Source of the DNA: Rhodococcus sp. P-2
GTDB taxonomy: Bacteria > Actinomycetota > Actinomycetes > Mycobacteriales > Mycobacteriaceae
Assembly (NCBI RefSeq): GCF_016598535.1
Contig: NZ_CP066779.1
Coordinates: 992,001 to 1,056,000 of the forward strand
Direction of reading: 5' to 3'
DNA length: 64,000 bases
Positions 33,904-43,591 of the stretch are shown here, in pieces. Under the pieces are notes generated by a model that saw only the letters and a program-made list of their open reading frames with translations, was not told the origin of the DNA and did not search any database. Both the position numbers and the translations under genes were made by a program. The first letter of the stretch is position 1. Each line of letters begins with the position of its first letter.

Positions 33904-35268
33904 TCACGACACCTTCAACGCCGTGATGCGGTCTTCACTGGAGCGCACCAGCACCTTGTCTCCCGCCCACAGCTCCCGCGGCATCGCCCAGGGGGTGAAC
34001 TCGTCGTCCCCGTCCCGCTCCACTTGAACCTCCCAACTCCGTTGGCCGGTCCTGACATCTGTTCCGTAGACGTTGCCGTCGTCGACGACGACATCCCCGT
34101 GCCAGACGATCTCTCCGGCGCGCTCGGCGTTCGATCGCCACAGGACCTCACCGGTGAACAAGTCCACGAACTGGACCTCTGGCTCGGCACCGGAACGAGT
34201 CACGGCGACCACGTTGCCGATCACCGCCAACGACTGCGCGGCATCGAACACCTCGCTGTCGGTCCACAGTTTCTCGCCAGATTTACGGTCGAAACCACTG
34301 TTTCCCAATATAATCGGAGTCGATCCTCCCGCGGGATCATCTCGGCTGTATCGGCCGCCGAAATACGAGGACTCCGAGGGGAGTTCGTCCGTCCTGGCGA
34401 ACTCGCGCCCGTGCGGATCGAGCGCGTACTCACTTGTCGGACGGCCGTTGCCTTCGCAACCGCCGTCCGATACCAAGGTCACGCCGTCTGACGATGTATG
34501 CGCGGTCGAGCAGGTGGAGTAACCGTGCACCCACCGCTGTTCACCGGTCTTCAAATCGAATCCCAAAGACTCGTCGAGAGCGATCACACCCAGATCACCG
34601 TGAACTGACATCATACGATCGACGTATCCGTCTTCCCACGATCCACCGATGTCGAACGCCTTGGACCAGTTCGCTTCCGGATCGTCGACCGTTCCGCTGT
34701 GCACGCGAACGTCGTTGCTCTCGATATCACCTTCGAGCGCGAGGACTGTGTCACCCGAGACAACCGCAATGATCGGCGCCCACGGCGTCTTGATGTCTCG
34801 TCGCTCTCCAGTCTCGATGTCGAACAGCGAGTACGAACCACCGGATACGTACGGCCCGGAGAAACACAGCAACGAGTCGCCGAGCAAGGTTTCGGAACAA
34901 CCACCGATGTCGACCGCCGACGTGCGCCAACGGACAGCGCCGTCCTCGGCGTCCAATCCGACCAATTCCGCGTCGTCCAACGAATACGCCTGACGATCAG
35001 GCATACCGATCATCGTGACCACAAGTGATCCGGCGTCGATGAATCCACCCATGTCCATGTTGAATTCGGTTCCCACGAGTGGGCTCCGAAATATCGCGAA
35101 CTCGCGCCCCAGAATCTCGGAGGCCTCGACGCTCCATAGCGGCGACGAGATCGCTGTCGGTTCGGAACTCGTCGACGTGACCACCGTGGCGATGGCGGCA
35201 GTGACGGTGACTACGGCTGCGGCGGCCGCGATCCGAAGGCGCGATTTCGGGGAGAATCTGGTGGTCAT
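33904..35268 (-). CDS. Exported PQQ-like beta-propeller protein
   Basis: This 454-residue protein has an N-terminal hydrophobic segment (residues about 10-31) that acts as signal or anchor. The body has repeated blades with D-x-x-T/S-G-x-x-x-W signatures: DAEDGAVRW, DLKTGEQRW, DRKSGEKLW, DLFTGEVLW and DVRTGQRSW. This is the PQQ-like eight-bladed WD fold used mostly as a scaffold or sensor outside the membrane. No quinoprotein catalytic residues are obvious. It overlaps the upstream anchored protein by 4 bp (ATGA), implying a joint role. Its function is unknown. Confidence 0.72.
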   Translation of the reverse strand: MTTRFSPKSRLRIAAAAAVVTVTAAIATVVTSTSSEPTAISSPLWSVEASEILGREFAIFRSPLVGTEFNMDMGGFIDAGSLVVTMIGMPDRQAYSLDDAELVGLDAEDGAVRWRTSAVDIGGCSETLLGDSLLCFSGPYVSGGSYSLFDIETGERRDIKTPWAPIIAVVSGDTVLALEGDIESNDVRVHSGTVDDPEANWSKAFDIGGSWEDGYVDRMMSVHGDLGVIALDESLGFDLKTGEQRWVHGYSTCSTAHTSSDGVTLVSDGGCEGNGRPTSEYALDPHGREFARTDELPSESSYFGGRYSRDDPAGGSTPIILGNSGFDRKSGEKLWTDSEVFDAAQSLAVIGNVVAVTRSGAEPEVQFVDLFTGEVLWRSNAERAGEIVWHGDVVVDDGNVYGTDVRTGQRSWEVQVERDGDDEFTPWAMPRELWAGDKVLVRSSEDRITALKVS

Positions 35269-36704
35269 CGAATCTCCAAGCCTTCGGTCGTCGCGAGAAA
35301 CTCCAACTGCTCGAACGTCATCGGATCGTTCGGGATCGCAGCCGACGACGAAACCGAGACTTGGGTCCCATTCGGGCGGGTGACGACCACCGACCTGCTC
35401 GTTTCCTGCGTCGATTCTGCTTTCGAGCCGTCATTTGTCATCGGCACGGTCGCGTAGTGCCGTTCGTCTCGCTCGATCACGGATCCATCCGGTCGCGTCA
35501 CCACCTCCAAGGGGTGCCCGTCGTAGGAAGGGTCGTATTTGTTGGGCTCCGTGGGGAGTGGTTGTCCGCCGGTAATTGTCATGTTGAGCGTCGCCTCGCT
35601 GTCTCCCGTCCGAGTGGGAAGTCTCTGACATGCGGTGGACTTGTCATTCTCCGCGACCGTCAGGGTGCCCGGTCCGGCGTCCAGAATCGGAAAACCCGGA
35701 GGTACAGCGCGCCATCTGACCTCGAGTACGGCGTTGAGACGTTCGATCGTCGCGCGATCGAGTTCGGCCCCGTCGCCGGAATCTCGAGGGATTCCGTGGC
35801 ACTCTGGCGAAAGCGGTGCAGTGCCCGGGGGAACAGGCGTCGTGATCAGCAGTTGTGGCATTGCGACAAGGGTTGCAAGTTCGTCGAGCGTCAGTGGCAC
35901 CACGCCGGAACTCTCGGCGTCCCTACCTCCGTCGTTGTTCGTGTCGTTGACATACGCCTGAATCCGGGTCCCGTCGGCGCCGTACAACATTGCCGACCGA
36001 TTAAGGGTGCGTACACCATTGGTTTCGGTCCACGTATCCTGCAGATCCACCACAGACTGATCGGCCAGCACCCGACGTTCGACGAGCGACCCCGCGACAC
36101 ACGATGGGATCGGATCAGAACTCGAGTGCAGCATCAGGCTGAGCGCGCCGATCTTCCCGTCCCGAATCAGCGTCCCGGACGCTGTGGTGGACGCCAACTC
36201 CTCTAGCGAGAATCCCTCGGGCAGCCCATCTGTGTTCGAAGGTGCAGAGATCGGCCCGAACTGCAGCGAATTGCCCGGGCTGGCGAACTTCAGCTCGACA
36301 TCTTTCGGGAGCGCCTGTTTGACCGCGTCGGACATCGCGGCTGCCTTGGCGCTCGAGAACCACGGAAAGCGCGGATCGTCGTACGTGTCAGAACCGTCCA
36401 GAATGTAGGAGAAGAACGAATCCTCCTCTGGCGCTTCGACACTCTCACAACCCGGAATGGTGGTCGGGTACACCGCGCTCGGTGTGACGTACGAGAATTC
36501 AGGCACGTCCTCCGGCGCCATCTCTTCCGGTGTGGACGTCATGCTGATCGACGAAGACGCAGCTACCGAGATGTCATCGGACGGCGAACTGCTCCAACGA
36601 TCCACCAGCCCGGCAACCACTGTCCCGCCGGCGATCAGGGAGACGACCGTCAGCGCGAAGGTCCACTTCTCGGCCCGACTCGAATCGGTTTGCTCCTTCG
36701 ACAC
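35265..36704 (-). CDS. Membrane-anchored extracytoplasmic protein of unknown function
   Basis: This 479-residue protein has a short basic N-terminus, one transmembrane helix at about residues 14-34 (FALTVVSLIAGGTVVAGLV) and a large outside part rich in Ser, Thr, Pro and acidic residues. Two similar segments end with VTRPDGSVIERD and VTRPNGTQVSVS. A PxxYPTTIPGC-type segment near residue 80 may mark the start of the folded domain. I recognise no enzymatic family. It is the first gene of a two-gene operon with the beta-propeller protein, and the coupled stop/start suggests that they form a complex at the cell envelope. Confidence 0.6.
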   Translation of the reverse strand: MSKEQTDSSRAEKWTFALTVVSLIAGGTVVAGLVDRWSSSPSDDISVAASSSISMTSTPEEMAPEDVPEFSYVTPSAVYPTTIPGCESVEAPEEDSFFSYILDGSDTYDDPRFPWFSSAKAAAMSDAVKQALPKDVELKFASPGNSLQFGPISAPSNTDGLPEGFSLEELASTTASGTLIRDGKIGALSLMLHSSSDPIPSCVAGSLVERRVLADQSVVDLQDTWTETNGVRTLNRSAMLYGADGTRIQAYVNDTNNDGGRDAESSGVVPLTLDELATLVAMPQLLITTPVPPGTAPLSPECHGIPRDSGDGAELDRATIERLNAVLEVRWRAVPPGFPILDAGPGTLTVAENDKSTACQRLPTRTGDSEATLNMTITGGQPLPTEPNKYDPSYDGHPLEVVTRPDGSVIERDERHYATVPMTNDGSKAESTQETSRSVVVTRPNGTQVSVSSSAAIPNDPMTFEQLEFLATTEGLEIR

Positions 36705-36832
36705 GTACCCTCGCAGTCACCGTCTCGGCTCGCCCCCGATGCGCGTCGCCTCTGGAAGTCCTGTCGCGATCACAGCGATTTTTGTTACCAACCGGATGGT
36801 TTCCTATCGCGCTCGCGCCGTATGAACACACA

Positions 36833-36873
36833 AGAACGGGGTGCCAGTTGCTGTGCAACCGGCACCCCGTTCT
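36833..36873 (-). terminator. Terminator after the MMPL transporter
   Basis: Arms of 13 bp (36833-36845 and 36861-36873) are perfectly complementary, and the loop contains a further GTTG/CAAC stem. It lies 15 bp after the transporter stop and separates it from the anchored-protein operon. Confidence 0.85.
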
Positions 36874-36887
36874 GACGACCTGAGTGC

Positions 36888-39134
36888 TTACACCCTCACA
36901 GGCACCTGATTCGGGTCTGGATCGGAATCCGGATCCTGCTCGATCGGAATTCGCCGAATCGCTTCACCCTCGATGTCGACGTTCGGCAGGATCTTGTCGA
37001 GCCACGCGGGCAACTTCCACGCCGAATCACCGAGGATCGACATGACCGCAGGAATCACGATCATGCGGATGATGAAGGCGTCGAAGAAGACTGCCGCCGC
37101 GAGGCCGAAGCCCATCATCTTGCTTGTCGTCTCCGAGGACAGCATGAATGCACCGAAGACGGAGATCATGATGATGGCCGCCGACGCAACCACTCGGGCG
37201 CCATGGGTGTAGCCGGAGATGATGGCGTCCTTGGCCGACAATCCGTGCACGTATTCCTCGCGCATTCTCGTCACGAGGAACACTTGATAGTCCATCGCCA
37301 ACCCGAACACCACACCGATCATGAAAATCGGCAGGAACGAGATGATGGGTTGTGTGTGCTCGATCAGCCCGAAGTCGCCCTCCTGGAAAATGGCCACCGT
37401 GGCGCCGAAGGTCGCGCAGACGGAGAACAGGAATCCGAGAGTTGCGGTCAGCGGCACCAAGATCGAGCGGAAGACGACCATCATGATGATGAACGCCAGC
37501 CCGACCACCACGATGAGATACGGGATGAGCGCGGAACTGAGCTTCGACGACATGTCGGCAACGATCGCGGTTTGACCCGCTACACCGAGTTCTGCGCCTT
37601 CCGACTTCACCGTCGATCCGTAATCCCGGATCTGATTCATCAGCTCGTGGGTTTCGGGACCGCTCGGCGACATCTGTGGGGTGACCGCGATGAGCGCAGA
37701 GTTGGCGCCCGCCATCGGGTTTGCCGCGTCGGGTCCGTTTCCGACCCACATCAACTGATCCGGCGTTGCGACGTTGTCGAGGCCCTTGATGTGCGCGACA
37801 GTGCCTTCGGCAATCGCGGTGATGTCGGTACCGTCCGGAGCGTCGAGCACGACGAACAATTCGCCGTTGACGCCTTCACCGAACCCACGCTGCAGCAGGG
37901 CAAGTGCCGGTCGCTCTTCGTCCTGAGTGAACGAGAGTCCGAGTTCGAGCTTCGTCATCGGAATAGCCGCGATCACCAGGAGGACCAGCGCAGCACCCGC
38001 GATCGGCCACGGGTACTTGGTGACTATCTTGGCCCAGCGATGCCCGTTGGATTCCATCGTCTCGGGCTCGTCACCGTGGCGCAGCCCGGGGATACGAGGC
38101 GAGAACGCGAACCGACCGAAGATACCCAGAACCGCTGGGATCAATGTGATTGCGCCGAGCACAGCGATGATGACGGCAACCGCTGCCGAGATTCCCATCT
38201 GCGTGATCATCGGAACCCCGACCACCGCCAGGGCTGCCAGCGCAACCACCACTGTCAGGCCTGCGAATACGACAGACGAACCGGCAGTACCTACTGCCCG
38301 CCCGGCTGCCGCTTCCCTGGTTCCGCCCAGGTTGAGCTCACTGCGGTAGCGCGACACGATGAACAACGCATAGTCGATCGAGACTGCGATGCCGATCATC
38401 GTGACGATTCCCGTGACGCCTTCGTTGATGTCGAAGAAGCCCGAGCCGAGTGTGACCGTCAGAGTGGCCAGCGCAATTCCCAGAATTGCAGTGAACAACG
38501 GAATGAAGGCCGCGATGAGGGCGCCGAACGCCACGATCATCACGATGAACGCCACCGCGAAGCCGAGCATCTCCGACAGGCCGCCCGCGGCCTGCACCTG
38601 CATCATCGAACCGGTTCCTTCGACTTGCAGGCCACCGGAGCGGAATTTTGCCATCAAATCGAGAAACGCAGTCTTGTTGGCCTGCGTCTGATCCTCGATG
38701 CGAATCGACTGATTGAGCTGGATCAGCCCGACCTTGCCGTTGTCGCCGAGAACGGCTGACGCCACCGCTGGATTGGCCTCCGCGAGAGTGACCGGATTGA
38801 CGATCTTCTCGGGATCGACGATGTCCGGCAACGTCTTCGCCTGCGCGATCAACTGGTCGATCTGATCGCTGTGTGCGGCAAGTCCGTCGTCTGCCGCGAT
38901 GAGGATGCTGGTCGACGCCTGAGTTTGCTGCTCCGCTGCAGCTGCAAAGTTCTCGTTCATCAACTCGGTCGCACGCTGTGAATCGGTGCCCGGAAGATTG
39001 AATTCCTTGGAGAACGTCGGATTTGTGGCGCTGATAGCGCCCCCCACCACCGCGATCACGATAATCCACGCGGCCACCACAAGATACTTGTGGCGGAAAG
39101 CGAACTTCCCCAACCTGTAAAGATACGTAGCCAA
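36888..39134 (-). CDS. MMPL/RND-family transporter
   Basis: This protein of about 748 residues has the duplicated RND layout: one helix, a large outside loop, a helix cluster, then the same again. The first half holds GVTGIVTMIGIAVSIDYALFIVSRYR and the second FMIGVVFGLAMDYQVFLVTRMREEY, each with the Asp-Tyr pair used for proton coupling in MmpL proteins. Mycobacterial relatives export envelope lipids. A TTG at 39134 with AGAGAGG 6 nt upstream is preferred. ATG 39200 would add 22 unusual residues and overlap an inverted repeat, but remains possible. Its substrate is unknown. Confidence 0.88.
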   Translation of the reverse strand: MATYLYRLGKFAFRHKYLVVAAWIIVIAVVGGAISATNPTFSKEFNLPGTDSQRATELMNENFAAAAEQQTQASTSILIAADDGLAAHSDQIDQLIAQAKTLPDIVDPEKIVNPVTLAEANPAVASAVLGDNGKVGLIQLNQSIRIEDQTQANKTAFLDLMAKFRSGGLQVEGTGSMMQVQAAGGLSEMLGFAVAFIVMIVAFGALIAAFIPLFTAILGIALATLTVTLGSGFFDINEGVTGIVTMIGIAVSIDYALFIVSRYRSELNLGGTREAAAGRAVGTAGSSVVFAGLTVVVALAALAVVGVPMITQMGISAAVAVIIAVLGAITLIPAVLGIFGRFAFSPRIPGLRHGDEPETMESNGHRWAKIVTKYPWPIAGAALVLLVIAAIPMTKLELGLSFTQDEERPALALLQRGFGEGVNGELFVVLDAPDGTDITAIAEGTVAHIKGLDNVATPDQLMWVGNGPDAANPMAGANSALIAVTPQMSPSGPETHELMNQIRDYGSTVKSEGAELGVAGQTAIVADMSSKLSSALIPYLIVVVGLAFIIMMVVFRSILVPLTATLGFLFSVCATFGATVAIFQEGDFGLIEHTQPIISFLPIFMIGVVFGLAMDYQVFLVTRMREEYVHGLSAKDAIISGYTHGARVVASAAIIMISVFGAFMLSSETTSKMMGFGLAAAVFFDAFIIRMIVIPAVMSILGDSAWKLPAWLDKILPNVDIEGEAIRRIPIEQDPDSDPDPNQVPVRV

Positions 39135-39187
39135 CGTAGGCCTCTCTCGCCGTGGACTGGTCTGTCCGAAGAACACGGGGTCTTTCG

Positions 39188-39230
39188 GTGCCAAGGTCAT
39201 ACGGTACGGACCGATCGGCCCGTTGGCACC
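39188..39230. promoter_or_regulatory. Inverted repeat in the MMPL/hydrolase divergent region
   Basis: GGTGCCAA at 39188-39195 and TTGGCACC at 39223-39230 are perfect inverted arms, with a CCGATCGG palindrome at 39211-39218 between them. The position between two divergent genes suggests an operator. Confidence 0.45.
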
Positions 39231-39358
39231 CGGTATATCTGCGAAAACGGCATATCCGGCGCGCTCTCCTTCTCCTTTTCAGACCGCTCGGTACCGTGGA
39301 CACGACACGGGCAGGCGCCTCACCAGAGCAGACGTCACGCAGTACGAAAGGCAATCCC

Positions 39359-40807
39359 ATGAATCACGGCCAGGCCGTCGATCGCGATCACCTCCTTGCC
39401 GGCCAACGGCGACTCGACGCGCTCGGCCCACGATTGACGGGATCGCCTGCACACCACGCGGTGGTGGAAGAAGTCGCGAACGAACTGACCGAACTGGGCC
39501 TCGAAGTCCGGCGTGATTCACACACTTTCGAACGTTGGGATCTACCGGCGACATCTGACGGACTTCGCATCGAATTGCCGACGGGGCCGATCAACGTTTC
39601 GTCCGCATTCCCCTACTCCGGATTGACCGGACCACAGGGAATCTCCGCTCCCCTGGTCTACGTCAGCGCGCGACGCCCCAAATGGTCCGCGGCCAAAGGC
39701 GCGATCGCAGTGATCGAGGTCCCGCACATCGATCTTCCCCGCAAGCTCCTGGTCAGCGAGTGGGGTCCGATCGCCACCGACGAGACTCTTCGAAATCCGG
39801 TTCTCTCCGCAACTCTTCTGGGCCCGAAACTCGACAAGGCTCGCAAGGCCGGAGTGCTCGGCGTGATCGCAGTGTGGCGAGACATTGCTCCGGACAACGC
39901 GCTGGGACAATATCTTCCGTTCACGCAGCCGTACCACGACATCCCCGCCGTCTGGGTGGCCGGTGACGAGGGCAGGAAGGTTGTCGCTGCAGCGCGTTCC
40001 GGCCAGCGGGCGACTCTGGTTCTGGATGCAACTCTGCATCCAGGCACCCGGACCGACACCGTGTGGGCGGTATCCCCGGGGACATCACCGGAAGAGACAA
40101 TTCTGCTCATCACTCACAGCGACGGAACCAACGGCGTCGAGGAGAACGGGCATCTGGGAATGTTGGCTTTGGCGCGGCACGCCGTCGCGCAGCCGCATCG
40201 ACGGTCGTACGTTTTCGTCCTGGCGACCGGCCACCTTCGAATTCCGGCGGTGTCCAAGCACGGGCAGGCAACGTCCACCTGGCTCGAAGCGCACCCCGAG
40301 ATGTGGAAGGGCGAAGCCGGTCAGGCGCGAGCAGTGGCCGGGATCGCGATCGAACACCTCGGTGCACTGGGCGATACCGGGGACACCTCGACCGGCAGCT
40401 ATGCCTTGGAGACCAGTCCGGAGCCGGAACTGCTTTACGCAACAAGTCGGGAAGTACACGACATCGTTGCACCACTGTGGCGCGACATCGGAGCGGGCGA
40501 TCGCCGAATCGTGGCGCCAGGACCGGTCATTCACTTCGGTGAGGGTGAACCACTGTTCGAGCGGAAGATACCGACAGTCGCCTTGGTGACGGCGCCGCAG
40601 TACCTACTCGCTCTGCGTGATGCCGGCGCCGTCACGCACGTCGATCTCGACGCGATGGTGAAGCAGGTCGAAAGCTTCCGCGATCTACTCGACGCGTTCG
40701 ACGCAACCGACACTGCGGCTTTCGGCCCGGTGGTCTCGCGTTCGGTGTTCGCGAAGTTCTCGGCACTACTTCAGTTGATGCAGATTTTGTCGAAAGCCAA
40801 GAAATAG
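39359..40807 (+). CDS. PA-domain, M28-like exopeptidase family protein
   Basis: This 482-residue protein has an N-terminal lid like those of M28 peptidases (RLTGSPAHHAVVEEVANELTELG), a PA-like inserted domain at about residues 75-215, then a region beginning LLITHSDGTNGVEENGH. In true M28 enzymes the latter would be HxDS/T with D/E metal ligands. Here H-S-D-G-T-N is related but not identical, so zinc binding is uncertain. No signal peptide is evident. ATG 39359 follows a GAAAGG ribosome site. It is divergent from the MMPL gene, and its function is only partly inferable. Confidence 0.65.
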   Translation: MNHGQAVDRDHLLAGQRRLDALGPRLTGSPAHHAVVEEVANELTELGLEVRRDSHTFERWDLPATSDGLRIELPTGPINVSSAFPYSGLTGPQGISAPLVYVSARRPKWSAAKGAIAVIEVPHIDLPRKLLVSEWGPIATDETLRNPVLSATLLGPKLDKARKAGVLGVIAVWRDIAPDNALGQYLPFTQPYHDIPAVWVAGDEGRKVVAAARSGQRATLVLDATLHPGTRTDTVWAVSPGTSPEETILLITHSDGTNGVEENGHLGMLALARHAVAQPHRRSYVFVLATGHLRIPAVSKHGQATSTWLEAHPEMWKGEAGQARAVAGIAIEHLGALGDTGDTSTGSYALETSPEPELLYATSREVHDIVAPLWRDIGAGDRRIVAPGPVIHFGEGEPLFERKIPTVALVTAPQYLLALRDAGAVTHVDLDAMVKQVESFRDLLDAFDATDTAAFGPVVSRSVFAKFSALLQLMQILSKAKK

Positions 40808-40808
40808 C

Positions 40809-40854
40809 GCTGTGCGCCTTTATTAACCGCCCGCGGTTAATAAAGGCGCACAGC
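40809..40854. terminator. Bidirectional palindromic terminator, shared repeat copy A
   Basis: Arms of 22 bp (40809-40830 and 40833-40854) are perfectly complementary around CC. It sits between convergent stops at 40807 and 40862 and can terminate both. Almost the same palindrome recurs at 47099-47142. Confidence 0.85.
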
Positions 40855-40861
40855 AGGTGTC

Positions 40862-41974
40862 CTACTTGTCGTGAATGATCACGCCACGGATGTTCTTGCC
40901 GTCACGCAGATCCTGGTAGCCCTGGTTGACGTCTTCAAGGTTGTAGGTATTGGTGATCAGTTCGTCGAGCTTGAGCTGTCCCGCATCGTAGAGACGGAGC
41001 AGACGCACGATGTCGTACTGCGGATTCATGGATCCGAACAGCGTGCCCTTGATCGTCTTCTGATTCAGCGTCAGATCGGTTCCCGACACGTGAACGGTCA
41101 GCTTGGCCGGATCGGCGAGACCTGTGATCACCACGGTGCCGCCCTTGCCGATCACTGCAGTCGCTGCACTGACCACGTCCTCGTCGACGGTGCCGACAAG
41201 GATGAGCGCGGCGTCGGCGCCCTGTCCCCAGGTCAGCTCGTTTACCTTGGCAGCAGCGCTCTCGGCATCCGCAAAGGCATGCGTGGCACCGAACTTGAGT
41301 GCGGTCTCACGCTTGAGCGCAACCGGGTCGACCACCACGACGTACTTGCAGCCTGCCGAAACGGCGCCCTGAACGGCGTTGATGCCGAGGCCACCGATGC
41401 CGTAGATCACCGCAGTGTCGCCGGCGCGGAGGTTACCGGCGTTGACGGCCGTTCCCCAACCCGACGGCACGCCGCAGCCGACCACCACTGCAGTCTCCAA
41501 CGGAAGCCAGTCGTCGATCTTGACTACCGAGTGCTGGGAAATGGTCGCTCGCTCGGAGAACGTTCCGAGCATGCACATTCCGCCGAAATCCATTCCGTTG
41601 CCGTGGAAACGGAAGGACCCGTCCGTCATGGAACCTTCGAGGATGGTGGCACCCATGTCGCACAGGTTCTGGCGACCGGTCGAGCAGTAGCGACAGGTGC
41701 CGCAGTTGGGAATGAAGCTGCACACGACGTGGTCGCCCGGCTTGACCTTCGTGACGCCGGGTCCGACCTCTTCGATGATGCCCGAGCCTTCATGTCCGCC
41801 GACGATCGGGTAACGCGGCGGGAGATCACCGTCGGTCAGGTGCAGATCCGAATGGCACAGTCCGGCAGCGGTGTACTTGATCAGTACCTCACCCACGCCC
41901 GGGCCGTCGAGGTCGAGTTCCATGATCTCGAAAGGCTTTCCGGGCTCGAGCAGTACAGCAGCTTTGGTCTTCAC
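40862..41974 (-). CDS. NDMA-dependent (mycofactocin-associated) alcohol dehydrogenase
   Basis: This 370-residue medium-chain zinc alcohol dehydrogenase has AGLCHSDLH with the catalytic Cys, GGHEGSGIIEEVG, the structural zinc cysteines in CGTCRYCSTGRQNLC, and a Rossmann GIGGLGINAVQGA. KTKAAVLLEPGKPFEIMELDLD and DFGGMCMLGTFSE are hallmarks of the NDMA-dependent family, whose NAD is held permanently and reoxidised through mycofactocin. GTG 41974 is preceded by AAGGAG. It follows the aldehyde dehydrogenase by 46 bp and would supply it with aldehyde. The mycofactocin genes mftEFG lie about 18 kb away. Confidence 0.9.
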   Translation of the reverse strand: MKTKAAVLLEPGKPFEIMELDLDGPGVGEVLIKYTAAGLCHSDLHLTDGDLPPRYPIVGGHEGSGIIEEVGPGVTKVKPGDHVVCSFIPNCGTCRYCSTGRQNLCDMGATILEGSMTDGSFRFHGNGMDFGGMCMLGTFSERATISQHSVVKIDDWLPLETAVVVGCGVPSGWGTAVNAGNLRAGDTAVIYGIGGLGINAVQGAVSAGCKYVVVVDPVALKRETALKFGATHAFADAESAAAKVNELTWGQGADAALILVGTVDEDVVSAATAVIGKGGTVVITGLADPAKLTVHVSGTDLTLNQKTIKGTLFGSMNPQYDIVRLLRLYDAGQLKLDELITNTYNLEDVNQGYQDLRDGKNIRGVIIHDK

Positions 41975-42020
41975 TGGTGATCTCCTTGATTGTCGGACGA
42001 GAGAATGAGCGTGGGGTCGG

Positions 42021-43520
42021 TCAGAGGGCGATGTTGACGGCCTTGGTCTGGGTGTAGAGATCGATGGCGGAAGCGCCGAGCTCACGACCCCAACCCGACT
42101 GCTTGTATCCGCCGAAGGGCATTGCGGTGTCGAATCCGTTGTACTGATTGATCCACACCGAGCCGGCCTTCAGACGCTTTGCCGTGCGGTGGGCCTTGGA
42201 AATGTCCCGGGTCCAGATGCCGGCGGCAAGGCCGTAGATGGAATCGTTTGCGGCAGTGATCGGTCCGTCGTCCGCGTTGAACGGCAGCGCCGCCACGACG
42301 GGTCCGAAAATCTCCTCCTGAACGATGGAGAATTCGGGCTTGACGTCGACGAAGACGGTGGGCTCGACGAAGTAGCCCTGATCGCCCCAGCGATTACCGC
42401 CGGTGAGTGCGCGTGCGCCGTCGGCGATTCCCTCACGCAGGTAGCCGGTCACCTTGTCGAACTGCTCCTGCGAGACCAGCGGTCCGAGCTGGGTGGTGGG
42501 ATCGAGACCGGGTCCGATCTTGACCTGGCTCGCTGCGTGGGCGACAGCCTCGGTGAACTTCTCGAAGATGGTGTCCTCGACGTACAGGCGTGTGCCCGCA
42601 ACGCAGCACTGTCCGTGGTTGAACAGCCAGGCGTTGAGCGAACCCTCCACTGCGGAATCGAAATCCGCGTCGGCGAACACGATATTGGGGCTCTTGCCAC
42701 CGAGTTCGAGCGTGACCTTCTTCAGATTGCCCTTGGCGGCGTCCACGATCTTCTTGCCCACCTCGGTGGAACCGGTGAACGCAACCTTGTCCACGTCGTC
42801 GTGGCCGGACAGTGCAGCACCAGCATCGCCGAAACCGGGAACGATGTTGACGACGCCCGGCGGGAAGCCGGCTTCTTCGAAGACCTCTGCGAGAAGGAGC
42901 GCGGTGAGCGGGGTCTGCTCGGCGGGCTTGAGGATCACCGTGTTGCCGGCAGCGAGAGCGGGGGCGAGTTTCCACGACGACATCAGCAGCGGGAAGTTCC
43001 ACGGCACGATCAGTCCGCAGACGCCGATTGCCTCACGGAGTGTGTAGGCGTGGAACTCGCCTCCCGGAGAGAAGGGCATCGACACGTTGACGGTGCTGCC
43101 TTCGATCTTGGTGGCCCAGCCAGCGTAGTAGCGGAAAACGTCTGCGGCCCATGCAACGTCGACGGCAGTGGCGATGGCAACGGACTTGCCGTTGTCGAGA
43201 GCTTCGAGCTGGCCGAATTCTTCGGCGCGGGCGGTGAGAATGTCGCCGACACGCCAGATCATCCGCTCGCGCTCGTTTGCCTTCATACGTGACCAGGGGC
43301 CGTCTTCGAAGGCTGTGCGAGCGGCGCGCACCGCGCGGTCGATGTCTTCGGCTTGCCCGTGCGCCACGTCTGCGAGCTTCTGTCCGTCAGCCGGGTTGTA
43401 CGTCGCGAAGGTCTGCCCCGAAGCGGCGTCGACGAATTCGCCGCCGATGTAGAGCTTCTTCGATCCGTTCAGGAAACCCTGTACCGCGGAACTGATGGTG
43501 TGTTCGGCTACTGCCGTCAT
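42021..43520 (-). CDS. NAD(P)-dependent aldehyde dehydrogenase
   Basis: This 499-residue enzyme has [22 protein letters not shown], the cofactor motif FTGSTEVGKKI, catalytic Glu in LELGGKSPN and catalytic Cys in GQCCVAGTR. It converts aldehydes to acids. ATG 43520 follows AGGGGAG with 6-nt spacing; the open frame further upstream covers the promoter. It is the first gene of an operon with the alcohol dehydrogenase. A 20-bp block at 43553-43572, shared with the acyl-CoA synthetase promoter, precedes it. Confidence 0.92.
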   Translation of the reverse strand: MTAVAEHTISSAVQGFLNGSKKLYIGGEFVDAASGQTFATYNPADGQKLADVAHGQAEDIDRAVRAARTAFEDGPWSRMKANERERMIWRVGDILTARAEEFGQLEALDNGKSVAIATAVDVAWAADVFRYYAGWATKIEGSTVNVSMPFSPGGEFHAYTLREAIGVCGLIVPWNFPLLMSSWKLAPALAAGNTVILKPAEQTPLTALLLAEVFEEAGFPPGVVNIVPGFGDAGAALSGHDDVDKVAFTGSTEVGKKIVDAAKGNLKKVTLELGGKSPNIVFADADFDSAVEGSLNAWLFNHGQCCVAGTRLYVEDTIFEKFTEAVAHAASQVKIGPGLDPTTQLGPLVSQEQFDKVTGYLREGIADGARALTGGNRWGDQGYFVEPTVFVDVKPEFSIVQEEIFGPVVAALPFNADDGPITAANDSIYGLAAGIWTRDISKAHRTAKRLKAGSVWINQYNGFDTAMPFGGYKQSGWGRELGASAIDLYTQTKAVNIAL

Positions 43521-43552
43521 CGGAAACTCCCCTGAAGTAGTGAGGTGCGAAT

Positions 43553-43572
43553 GTGATGCACGCCATACTTCC
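43553..43572 (-). promoter_or_regulatory. Conserved 20-bp block ahead of the aldehyde dehydrogenase
   Basis: Read on the plus strand it is GTGATGCACGCCATACTTCC, which differs by one base from 47029-47048 ahead of the acyl-CoA synthetase. In both places a GGGGTG and an AACTGTYCGAA segment follow on the same side. It is probably a promoter or activator element. Confidence 0.65.
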
Positions 43573-43591
43573 GCGCTTCCAGGGGTGCTAA

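Noticed and set aside
37203-38759. 518-codon plus-strand frame opposite the MMPL gene
   Set aside because: Composition is Asp/His/Arg-rich with no motif, while the opposite strand encodes a complete transporter.
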